DNA from: Orobanche coerulescens
Lineage: Eukaryota > Streptophyta > Magnoliopsida > Lamiales > Orobanchaceae
DNA: 64,000 bases
NCBI GenBank assembly: GCA_033398695.1
Contig: CM065802.1
Span: 136,324,096-136,388,095, forward strand
Direction of reading: 5' to 3'
Below, in pieces: positions 54,372 through 64,000 of the stretch. The notes beneath the pieces were generated by a model, which saw only the letters and a list, made by a program, of their open reading frames with translations, was not told the origin of the DNA and ran no database searches. The first letter of the stretch is position 1. Each line of letters begins with the position of its first letter. The translations under genes were made by a program, and so were the position numbers.

Positions 54372-55513
54372 CTATATTATATTAGAAAAATAGAAATTGT
54401 ATCCTAAAATGCTATCGGCTGTCTCTCTACTCTTCCAAACTCCTTCTACCTTTCCTCTGATGTTCGCCCGCCGCCGCTGCTCTTTCTCTTCATTTACTGT
54501 TTCAATTTTCAATACCCTCCCTCATATGTATTCTCCCCTCATATGATGGACTGGTATTTGTCTTCTCTAATCTCTTTATTTTGTTTTTATTTTATATATT
54601 TGTATTATTTGTAGATGTAATTTTAATTGAATTTTATGCTTCAACTATTAGGTTCGTTGGTTTCAATCGGTGTTATTTGCTCAATTTGTTATTAAAAATC
54701 CAGGTTTTATCATTATATGCTCAATTATTTAATCATTCAAAATTATTATTTGAGCTTGTTTGATGTTTTTCTGGGTAGCTAGTTTCGTATTTGTAAAAAA
54801 TGGTTCCACCCAAACAACTATCTGGCGCTCAAAAAAGAAAAAAAAAAAGAAAAAGAGAAGAAGAGAATAAGCAGTCCCAAAAGGGAGCTATAAGAAAATT
54901 TCTGATCAATTCCTTTGTTGAGTCGGTTCCTAATTTTATTAATAATCCTATTGAAAATGAAAATTCTATGGAAGAAAACCCTATTGAAAATAGAAGTCCA
55001 GTTGATGGATTTCATACTGAAAATGAATCTAAATCTACTAATATTTTTGTTGAAAATGAGAATGAGGTAAATGATAGTAAGTTTCCTGAAAATGCAAATG
55101 AAATAATTGAAGAAGTTGGTGATAGAATAGAAAATATTCAAGGCATTGGATGCATAAAATTACCAAATAACTTAAATATTTTTTATCCAAGAATTTGGGA
55201 TGGTTTAGACTAAAAAATGAAAGATTTACTTGTAGAAAAAGGGTATGTTAGAGAGTTTAATCTCACATTTCCTAAAAATACAGTAGGAATACACTTTTCT
55301 TAAGATTACTTTTCTCATAAATTGTCAAATCATGAACTTTGTGATAGGAAGTGGCTTTTTTACTCAAAAGAACTAGACAAGGTGTTTTGTTTTTATTGTA
55401 AGATGTTTAAAACGGATCGTTCAAGAAGCCAGTTAGCAAGTGAAGGAATAAACGATTGGAAACATCTTAGTGAAACATTAAGTGTGCATGAAAATAGTTC
55501 GGAACATATGGTA
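54372..55513 (+). mobile_element. ZMYM1/hAT-like gene fragment
   Basis: Non-coding upstream part (54372-54799, pyrimidine-rich near 54420-54560 like a 5' leader), then the N-terminal coding part, cut by the D1 LTR at 55514. TIR and the transposase core are not in the window. Confidence 0.65.
54800..55513 (+). pseudogene. TTF-type zinc finger protein (ZMYM1/hAT-like), N-terminal part
   Basis: Start Met at 54800 (MVPPKQLSGAQKRKKKRKRE). A very Lys-rich N-terminus is followed by an Asn/Glu-rich linker with repeated NPIENE/NENEV motifs. Then comes LPNNLNIFYPRIWDGLD before a TAA (55211-55213). The frame goes on (MKDLLVEKGYVREFNLTFPK) to another TAA near 55302. It then gives the TTF zinc finger: [40 protein letters not shown], and NSSEHMVC where the LTR begins. 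Proteins with this start, finger and spacing are the plant zinc finger MYM-type protein 1-like group related to hAT transposases. The DUF4371 and dimerisation domains should follow but are not seen. Two stops and the insertion make it non-functional. Confidence 0.8.
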
Positions 55514-56848
55514 TGTAACACCCCCAAATCTCATTGGGTCATTACAGCGCTGTGGACCCCACACCAGGAGATCCACCAGGCTAACACGACCAAAAATACA
55601 ATTAACTGACCAAAAGGGGAATCACAATCCCTATACTGACATCCAACATAATATTCAGATATGGAATTTCAATGACAACAGTGAGCCTACATGGCCAAAA
55701 TAAGATACAACACATCCGCGAGCCTTGCTCGGATAATACAAAATGACAAAGACTGAACAAAACTGGAGTACTCCAACTGTCTGACTGACATGAACACCAA
55801 AACATCTCGGACTAGTATCGCTCGAATGCCTCGTCGCCATCGTCATGCCCCTGTGTCTCAACTCTCTCCTCGCAAACACCTAAAACATGAAAACATGTTC
55901 CGCCCCCACGGGGTCAGTCATCCAGATAATGATTATCAAATACATGTACAACATGATAGGCATCCAAAGGGCAGAATGAATAGTATAGTAATGGACATAC
56001 GAGATGCTCACAAACCAAAGTAAGAATCGAGCATTCGTGGAATACTATGCCCACGGCATACGATCAATACCTGCTCAACAGGTTAGAACACAAGTGCCCA
56101 ACAGCAAATCATCAATACAGAACACAACAATACATCACCCGAAGGTAAACCAAGCCAAACACTGAAATATATACGAATCACAACGTCCGACGGCTCCAAC
56201 AGGAATACCGATACATCACAATGGCCTAAAAGCCGAACAGCACGAGGCTGTATATCATTTACTCAGCCGAAACTATCAATCACCACAGTGGCCCGAAGCC
56301 AAAACAGCCCGAAGCTGTGTCAATGAGGGCCGAAGCCACGGCACGAAGCCGTATCACAATGAGGGCCGAAGCCACGGCACGAAGCCGTATCACAATGAGG
56401 GCCGAAGCCACGGCACGAAGCCGTATCACAATGAGGGCCGAAGCCACGGCACGAAGCCGTATCACAATGAGGGCCGAAGCCACGGCACGAAGCCGTATCA
56501 CAATGAAGTCATCCAATGATCGTGACCTACTGAACTGTAGGTACTGGGAAACCAACCGCGAAGGTTTAAGCCCCAAGCTCACCCATCGAGCACTAGACGA
56601 GACTAGCCTCCAACACACAATTAATCACAACAGAAATGATCCCAAGATTACCAAATTCACAAGAATAATAGCGTGCTGCCTTGAGTCGGCCAACACGACA
56701 ACAACAACTCACGGATGGGCTCCGCCTATGGCGGTCCCAATTCAATACATCGATTACCTTAGAATGGTCAATCGATAACGATGACACAATGGATGGGAAT
56801 TATCTTCGATAATCCCAATTAAATACATCGATTACCTTAGAACGGTCA
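55514..56848 (-). repeat. 3' LTR of element D (D1), left part
   Basis: Begins TGTAACACCCCCAAATC and is interrupted at GGTCA (56844-56848) by the solo LTR D2. Together with 60544-62757 it makes a 3.55-kb LTR. TGGTA at 55509-55513 is the possible target duplication. Confidence 0.9.
56321..56500. repeat. 36-bp minisatellite, five units, in D1
   Basis: Units start at 56321, 56357, 56393, 56429 and 56465 and are nearly identical: CAATGAGGGCCGAAGCCACG followed by GCACGAAGCCGTATCA. Worn relatives (GGCCTAAAAGCC, GGCCCGAAGCC) stand just before it. D2 has only single worn copies in the same place, so the array grew in D1. Confidence 0.95.
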
Positions 56849-58249
56849 TGTAACACCCCCAAATCCCATTGGGTTATTACAGTGCCGTGGATCCCACACC
56901 AGGTGATCCACCAGGCGAACACGACTAAAATACAACAAACTGACCAAAATAGGAAATCACAGACCCTACTATGATGTCCCACATACTATTCCGATATGGA
57001 ATTTCAACGACAAGGATGGGCCTACATGGCCAAAATAAAATACAACAACATACACGAGCCTTGCTCGGATAATACAAAACGACAATGACTTAACAAAATT
57101 GGAGTACTCCGAACTGTCTGACCGATGTGAACCCAAAATATCTCAGACTAGTATCGCTCGAATGCCTCGTCGCCATCGTCATGCCCCTATGTCTCAACTC
57201 TCTCCTCGCAAGCACCTAAAACATGAAAACATGTTCCGCCCCCACGGGGTCAGTCATCCAGAATAATGAATATCAAATACATGCACAACATGATATGCAT
57301 CCAAAGGCAGAATAAACAGTACAACAATGGTAGTACGAGATGCTCAAAAACCAAAGTAAGAATCGAGCATTCGTGGAACACTATGCCCATGGCATACAAT
57401 CAATACCTGCTCAATAGGTTAGAACATAAGTGCCCAACGGAGAATCATCAATATAGAACACAACAATACATTACCCGAAGGTAAATCAAACCAACGCTGA
57501 AATAAATAAGGATCACAATGCCCGAAGGCTCAAACGGAAATACCGTTACAATGGCCTGAAAGCCCTCAGCCGAAGCTGCCAAAATATCACGATGGCCTGA
57601 AAGCGAGAAAGAAGCTGTAAATCATCACAATACATATCTCAAAGAAACAAACCTGACTGTCGAACATACCCCTCTGGCGTATGAACGCTCAATCACAAAA
57701 CGTCGAACTCATCCAATACTATGGACGATCAAAGTTGTACGGCTCAAAGATGGACATCACAGTACGCCCGATCCGGAAATGTGTCCGTGCACATGTCCGC
57801 CCCGTATACGGAATCCAGAATATACGTGGGACAATGTACCTAATTAGCCTCACGAAACTACGTCTCGTGTGCACAGTCCAATGCAGAATAATATCCACGC
57901 ATGACTATATATCTGCCAGGCTAAAAATCCTACACAATAACCAATCGGAACGCAGATATGATTCCGGATATGTCACGATACAACATGACAACGAAACTCA
58001 AAGGATAACACATCCAATACAGATCATACGACTCACCAAGTGAACGATGACACACGAATAATGAAAGATCGACACGACCAACAATATTCAAAACAACCAT
58101 CCTGGGATCAAAATCCCTAATGAACGATTAACATGAGCAACGATCACAACACAACAGTTCGGGAAATCCTCAACCTTCAACGATCACAAAATTACCGAGT
58201 TTACAAGAATAATAGTGTGCTGCCTTGAATCGGTCAACACGACAATAAT

Positions 58250-58545
58250 AATTCAACGGATGGGAACTATCCTCGACAGTCCCAATTCAATACTTCGATT
58301 ACCGTAGAACGGCCAATCGATAACAATTATACAACGGATGGGAATTATCTTTTTGACAACGGATGGGAATTATCTTTGATAATCCCAATTCAATATATCG
58401 ATTACCTTTAGAGCGGACAATCGATCATAATTATACAACGGATGAGAATATTTTTGACAACGGATGGGAATTATCTTTGATAATCCCAATTCAATATATC
58501 GATTACCTTTAGAATGGTTAACCGATAACAATTATACAACGGATG
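58250..58545. repeat. About 100-bp tandem repeat in D2
   Basis: GACAACGGATGGGAATTATC starts at 58355 and again at 58456 (101-bp period), with partial copies on both sides. Related single copies are at 56740-56848 and 60541-60715 in D1. D2 inserted inside this repeat. Confidence 0.8.
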
Positions 58546-59216
58546 TCTCGACACCTTTAATCGGTTACCGAGAATGAAGATGATAATCGAATACGTCAAT
58601 GCCTTCAATCGGCCAAAACGACATCAATAGAAAAACACTGATATCAATAACGACGATTCACAAAAAATATCTTGATGGAACATCAAGCAATAATAACAAT
58701 CGATACGTCGATGCCGCGAACCGGCTATCGACAACAATATCTCAAAGGAACATCAATCAACAATAACAATTGATATGTCGATACCGCGAACCGGCTATCG
58801 ACAAATATATTACCAACAAGTATCGCAATGCCTTAAATCGGCCATTTACGAACAACAATAATATTTGGCATAATTTGCCGAAGGGTATCGTATCAAACAA
58901 TCCCCTGATATCAACAAAATCATAAAGAGACCAAGTCTCGAAATGATACACACATTCATACACATACATGATAACATTAATCTCATTGACCAGTACAAGT
59001 ATAAAACTTGCCTCAAACCGAAGACGAGAAAGTCCTTCCACGATCAACGTCCTACCACGAATCGATCAACGCGTCCTCCGACAATCACAAGCACTCGAAC
59101 AACCTTGAATGAAATACAATTCATTCGATAACATGATATCGACCGAAAACAACACAATAGATAATTCCGATTCCAACACGAACACATATTACACTCGTAT
59201 TTATCCGTATACACAC

Positions 59217-59295
59217 ATATATAATATATATATATATATATATGTATGTATAATATACATACGGTACACACATTACTAACACACACTCACTTTAC

Positions 59296-59335
<40 letters not shown>

Positions 59336-59370
59336 CTGCACATGCACACACTTCACAATTTATATATATT

Positions 59371-59401
<31 letters not shown>

Positions 59402-59481
59402 ATATATGTACAACACACACTACACACACAGCACGTTATATATATATATTTACACCACACTGCACCTAACACAACACACAC

Positions 59482-59530
<49 letters not shown>
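59217..59530. repeat. TA microsatellite cluster in D2
   Basis: Four or five long TA runs with CA-rich interruptions at about 59218-59245, 59298-59335, 59358-59410, 59436-59450 and 59486-59529. Smaller runs stand at 60127-60147 and 60211-60228. Confidence 0.95.
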
Positions 59531-59559
59531 CTGAAAAAAAACACACACAACCTTACCAG

Positions 59560-60050
59560 AGAAGCCGATCGGACGGGCAGCCCATGCCGGAACCAGGTCA
59601 GAAAAAAAAACAACTCCCCTGCTGGAAGTCGGCCGCCGGAAAAATTGACCCGCCGGACCTTGTCCAACTCCAGCCCGTTTCCGTCCATGGCCGGTTTTCA
59701 CCCAACTCCATCTCCGCCTGCAACTCCTCGTCGGAAATCTGTCAAGCCTCCGTTCCGCCGTCCGTTCCGGAGAGAAAATACCTCCGGTCGCCGGAAACAA
59801 TGGAGAAGCGTCCATGGCCGGAAACCATGAAGAACCGGTGGACGCCTGAGCTTCGTCTCGCCAGAAAAAAAAAGTGCCGGAACAGCTCGACCGAATTTGC
59901 AACGCCTTTCAATCCGGAAATTCCGATCAGACCGTTGCTGCTCCAGTCACGAGCCGCCTGCCGCCGCCGAGCTCCGGTCGTCGCCGGAGATGTAGAAGCC
60001 GCTGCCCGTCCTTAACTCTACCTCGCCGAAAAAAAAAAGAAATGGGAGAG
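59560..60050. other. GC-rich, gene-like segment in D2, unrecognised
   Basis: About 490 bp rich in CCGG and GCCGGAA words, within AT-rich DNA. It is open in several frames (for example 59584-60015 plus, 143 codons). I recognise no domain, and many words recur (GCCGGA, CCGTTCC), so chance openness is likely. D1 has unrelated sequence in this position. Confidence 0.5.
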
Positions 60051-60296
60051 ATGGAGAGAAGAGAGGACGAGAGAGAGAGAGGAAAGGGAGAAGCATCCTG
60101 TGAGAGAAAAAGAGGAGTGGGTGTGAACATATATATATATATATATGTATGTACATGTATAACGTGAGAGATGGTGAGGAAGAGAGAGATGACAAAATGA
60201 TGATAACATATTATATATATATATATAAATAATCCCCCAAAGATACCTTCGCCCCGAAAGTTGACCACGAGGAAGGTTCCCACTACCTACCACGCA

Positions 60297-60331
60297 TTAC
60301 GTACGTAATGTTACACAGGTAGCGTACACTA
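60297..60331 (-). promoter_or_regulatory. Two-unit palindrome array in D2
   Basis: TTACGTACGTAA at 60297 and TAGCGTACACTA at 60320, 23 bp apart. The flanks match the outer block of D1 (62470-62550), which has four units. D2 thus lacks exactly two units (46 bp). Confidence 0.8.
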
Positions 60332-60538
60332 TGGCTATAAACTTAGCCAAAATTCCAAATTCGCCAAGCAACAACCAAACGACGAAACCAAACCGACGAC
60401 CAGTATAAATATTTCGATCCCGAAATATTCTAATACAATATACATTGTATCGGTCCAAACAACAACACTTGTACAATTCCAAATGAATACGTACAACTCA
60501 ACAGTAACACGAAAAAAAAATTACCCCCGGATATTACA

Positions 60539-62757
60539 GGTCAATCGATAACGATGACACAACGGATGGGAATTATCTTCGATAATCCCAATTAAATACA
60601 TCGATTACCTTAGAATGGTTAATCGATAACCAATGATACAACGGATGGGAATTATCTTCGATAATCTCAATTAAATACATCGATTACCTTAGAACGGTTA
60701 ATCGATAACCAATGATATAGTAGAGTAGATGTCCCGGCGTCTTAAACTGACCACCGAAACAGATATGATAAACGAATATATCAAACGCCTTCAATCGGCC
60801 AATGCGACATCATAGCAACAGTTCCAATTCAATAATAACAATTCAACGATGCCTCAGAACGAAATTAACGTCAACAATAATAATCGATACATCGATACCG
60901 CGAACCGGCTGTCGACAACATCAGTATCAACAAGAATCTCAATGCCTTAAACCGGCCGTTAACGAATAACAATAACATCTAGCATAATTGTCGAAGGGTA
61001 TTGCATCAAACAATTCCCGAATATCAACAAATCACGGAGAGACTAAGTCTCGAAATGATACAATACATTCATACACATATATGATAACATTAATCTCATT
61101 GACCAGTACAAGTATAAAACTTGCCTCAAACCGAAGGCGAGAAAGTCCTTCCACGATCAACGTCTTGGCACGAATCGACGAACGGCGCCTCCCGACGATC
61201 ACAAACACTCGAACTACCTTGAATGAAAACGATTCATTCAAAAACACAAAATCAATAGAAAACAACGACAAGGACAAAGCCCGATTCAACACGAATCGAT
61301 CACACCGCACGAACGAATATCATAGTTCTCAACTATGAATTCTAACATCCTCCAACACCTCGATGATCAATTAACATGATCATTACGTTCTTAACACTTG
61401 TGAAATCCATTCAACAAGATTCACTTAAGAACAATCATCAAAACAATCATCTCAAAATGATAATATCACCAATATCATCAAATTGATCCTCCTACAATGA
61501 TAATATTATCAATATTATCATTATCACCCCAAGAACATCATCAACTCAGTAATCATGATGTCTGAAACAGAAATCCTTCATCAATACATCATGAATTCGG
61601 ATTAAACAACAAGATTCACTCAACCATTTTCAAATTATGATAATCACCTCCTAAATCATCATAAATCCTTACTAAAATGGTTAAAATCCTTCAAGAACAC
61701 CACCAACAACAATAATCATCTCAAGACTATGTTAATCATATAACAATCTTAACATAATCCTTCCTAGACATGATTAAAAACCTCCAAACAATCTAAAACA
61801 TCAAGAACATAATCCAACTCAAGTAATACCATCATGTTCTTCGTCAAAAGTTTATCAAAACCATGAAGAATCATGATATACTCCATTAATCAAACAATAC
61901 CCGAAGAAGACAACAACAAAAACTCGAAAATCACTTGAAGAACAAGGGATTGAGGGAACTTACCAAAGAAGAACAAGAAGAAGCCTCCAAACACCAAAGG
62001 AGCACCAACAAGCTTCCAACTTCAAGCTTCAATCCAAGCTAGGATGATCAAGATCGAGTTGGAAGGGCTAAACATCAATAACAAGTCCAAACGGACGATT
62101 CTAGGGAGAGAAAAAGTGTTTTGGTTCGTGAGGAAATGAAATACGAAACCAAGATAAATAGACTGACAAGTCCATTACGTACGTTATACGCCCATGCTAA
62201 CGTACGTAAGGGCCTTTACGTACGCTATGTAAAAACATTAACGTACGTAAAGCTAAATCCAGAATTAACTGGACTAAAATACGAAGGCCTTAACGTACGT
62301 AAACAAAAACATATTACGTACGTTAACAAGACCTGCATTACGTACGTAGAGCTCACCTCTTAACGTACGTAAGGGTCCGTTGACTGCAATAGTGAGATCC
62401 GATCGGAAGGTGCTCGGGACCCACCGGCCAAAAGTAACCACGAGGAAGGTTCCTGCCACCTACCAAGCATTACGTACGTAACCTTACAGGCATAACGTAC
62501 GTAATGGCAACACGCTAGCGTACGTAATACTACACCCGTAGCGTACACTAAGGCTATGAACTTAGCCAAAAATCCAAACTCTCCAACCAACATTCAAACG
62601 ACGAAACCAACATGACGACAAGTATAATATTTCGATCCCGAAATATTACAATACAATATTCATTGTATCAGTCCAAAACAACAACACTTGTACAATTCCA
62701 AATGAATACGTACAACTCAGCAGTAACACGAAAAAAAAATTATCCCCGGATATTACA
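60539..62757 (-). repeat. 3' LTR of element D (D1), right part
   Basis: Resumes with GGTCA (target duplication) and the interrupted tandem repeat. It continues through AT-rich sequence to the promoter (TATA-like GATAAATA on the plus strand at 62153-62160), the palindrome array, and the end GGATATTACA next to the PPT. Confidence 0.9.
62175..62550 (-). promoter_or_regulatory. Palindromic array of a second sequence type, D1
   Basis: Twelve units of TWACGTACGTWA in three blocks of four: 62175, 62198, 62216, 62239 / 62291, 62314, 62338, 62361 / 62470, 62493, 62516, 62539. Pitch is 23 (24 once, 18 once). Between blocks one and two stands TCCAG-N6-CTGGA (62268-62283). Two units of the outer block are intermediate in sequence (TAGCGTACGTAA, TAGCGTACACTA). 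Confidence 0.9.
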
Positions 62758-63451
62758 TACTCCCCCCCTTAAAAATAGTTTCGTCCCCGAAACTCAGGGT
62801 ACGCAACAAGGGATAAAGACTATCCATCAGGATAAGAAATCAACATCTCCAGGAATACTCATCACTGCGAACCACTTCGCCTGAGTAATCGGGACAACCC
62901 CACGGGTTCCCGCGTCTCCTCTGTCTGCTCACGGCGAAAAACAGGGGATAAAAACACTCAACGAACTGCGATATCAGCCGAATCATAACTCTCCCGCTAG
63001 AGACCAGCCAGGAAGTCGTACCAACTGCATGACTAGTAGCACCGGCGTACACATCCCGCGGGAGTCGCCCATTGTACATGCCTACAACCATCGGTGTACA
63101 CTTCCATTGTTCTCATTAGCATCGAACGTCTATGCTATCACTGACTTACGTCACAAAAGAGAGTAACAACGCATAAATATAGTCCTCGGGACCATATCAA
63201 ACGCACACTCAAGTCCTCGCAACTTGACGTCTCGAATCACAATCAACGTTTACCCAGATCACCACAAAAATCTCGGGTACAATACTGAAAGGAAAAGAAT
63301 AACGCATCAGACGACGTCAAATCTCAAGATTCTCAAAAGCTATCATAACAAGATAGATCAATAATAAATGGTTCACAACCACAATATTACAATACAGACT
63401 GAGTCAAATATCAATCCGAGAAACAAGGGAAATATAAATCAAGACTACATC
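62758..63451 (-). other. 3' end of element D interior: PPT, hairpin, no pol
   Basis: The PPT (minus strand AAGGGGGGAGTA) and the hairpin AGTTTCGTCCCCGAAACT (62777-62794) are followed by about 650 bp with no ORF of note. There is no RT, RNase H or integrase between gag and the PPT, so the element is gag-only. Confidence 0.75.
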
Positions 63452-64000
63452 TCAAATGTACCCGAAATCAACCTCCTCCAGATCATCGGGCTCCTCGATC
63501 TCATCGACTCACGGAAAACCCAAATCTGAACTCGCTGCTCCTCCTCGGCTGTCCATACCTCTGGCTCTCGAAGCCTGATAGGACCCCTTGGATGAAGTAC
63601 GGACTAGAGTAACAAAATCTCTTGAGGCCCGTGAGCTTTCCTGAGATCTAATGGCACTAGAACTCCTGCAGTATTTCTGAAGGTGTCCCTGCCTCCCACA
63701 CAGAAAACAAGCAATAGCTGGCACAGTACAACGAGTGCTAACGTGCCCCGCTGAATCACAATTAAAGCAAACAACAGTCAAACTCGTCCCCTGAGAAGAA
63801 GATGCTTTCCCAACACGAGGACGACTAAAAAATGACCTCCTAGACGTCGGAGCCCGATGTCCCTCTGAATGAACCGGCATCCTAGTCCTCTCACCGGAAG
63901 AAGCTAAAGGGTTCTTCCGAGCAAGCTCCTTGATCAAAAGCTCTGCTCCAAGAGCCTTCTCGATGAATTCGCCAAGTGAGTTAAAATTATGATTGAACAA
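63452..64000 (-). pseudogene. Element D gag, C-terminal part (runs off the window)
   Basis: The frame enters at the right edge with NHNFNSLGEFIEKALGAELL, the last capsid helix, as in element A (LLNHNCATLAEFIEKALTYE). It then gives a basic Ser/Arg linker and two CX2CX4HX4C knuckles (CFNCDSAGHVSTRC, CFLCGRQGHLQKYC). A Ser/Arg/Gly-rich tail ends at TGA 63509-63511. The same frame continues after that TGA into an acidic end (DEIEEPDDLEEVDFGYI) with a stop at 63452-63454, so the TGA is probably a CGA (Arg) changed by C to T. No protease follows. The capsid similarity to A/E1 fits an element packaged by the A/E1 machinery or by its own gag, with enzymes supplied by them. Confidence 0.8.

Larger units (their letters stand above)
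56849..60538 (-). mobile_element. Solo LTR D2 of the element D family
   Basis: 3690 bp, TGTAACACCCCC to CGGATATTACA, with no internal region attached. It is flanked by GGTCA at 56844-56848 and 60539-60543. It is inserted into the D1 LTR of the same family, in the same orientation. It differs from D1 in carrying TA microsatellites, a GC-rich segment (59560-60050) and a contracted palindrome array. Confidence 0.95.

Noticed and set aside
54800..55513. ZMYM1-like ORF as an active host gene
   Set aside because: Two in-frame TAA codons and an LTR in the coding region. Downstream domains absent.
56317..56778. ORFs with the 12-residue repeat RAEATARSRITM on plus and a match on minus
   Set aside because: A by-product of the 36-bp minisatellite, whose length is a multiple of three.
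59353..59688. Long ORFs on both strands over the TA runs
   Set aside because: They translate TA/CA repeats (YIYIYI). Low-complexity openness, not genes.

Overview
The window is a block of plant nuclear DNA made almost entirely of nested transposable elements. I found no host gene, rRNA or tRNA gene. The evidence for a flowering plant is: several long-LTR Ty3/gypsy elements with Tekay/Del-type integrase and chromodomain-like tails, initiator-tRNA-Met type primer-binding sites, a Ty1/copia element with a long env-like ORF after pol (Sirevirus layout), a Helitron with a companion RPA-like gene, and a fragment of a TTF-zinc-finger (ZMYM1/hAT-like) gene. I cannot name the species.

Layout from left to right. 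1-4853: gypsy element A (minus strand; gag, protease, start of RT, and its 5' LTR 2415-4853). 4854-4926: end of another LTR. 4927-7101: gypsy element B (gag-PR and part of its LTR). 7102-about 14290: copia element on the minus strand (LTR 7102-8257, env-like ORF, RT/RNase H), with its 5' half missing. 14291-17070: a different element with an imperfect duplication and a three-exon spliced coiled-coil gene. 17071-20236: gypsy element F (intact gag and 5' LTR only). 20237-38668: gypsy element E0 (minus strand), split inside RNase H by the complete plus-strand element E1 (24175-33641, two 2451-bp LTRs, target duplication CTCCC). 38669-46683: Helitron remnant with a RepHel pseudogene and a spliced RPA-like pseudogene. 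46684-about 54340: non-autonomous LTR element C. 54341-55513: templated junction and a ZMYM1/hAT-like fragment. 55514-64000: gag-only LTR element D. Its 3' LTR (D1) is split by a 3.7-kb solo LTR (D2, 56849-60538, target duplication GGTCA).

All coding regions except the truncated gag of F are damaged, and many of the stops are one C-to-T change away from a Gln or Arg codon.

The most striking signal is a promoter-proximal ruler in the LTRs of at least five gypsy families (A/E1, E0, F, C, D). It is an array of 12-bp palindromes, TAGCGYRCGCTA (in D, TWACGTACGTWA), at a pitch of about 23 bp. The units are grouped mostly in blocks of four. Blocks are separated by AGTCCAG...CTGGACT inverted repeats, and the array ends 10-14 bp upstream of the TATA box. 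The spacing and grouping are kept while the 12-mer sequence changes. I know of palindrome clusters in Sirevirus LTRs, but I do not recognise this tetrad/23-bp architecture.
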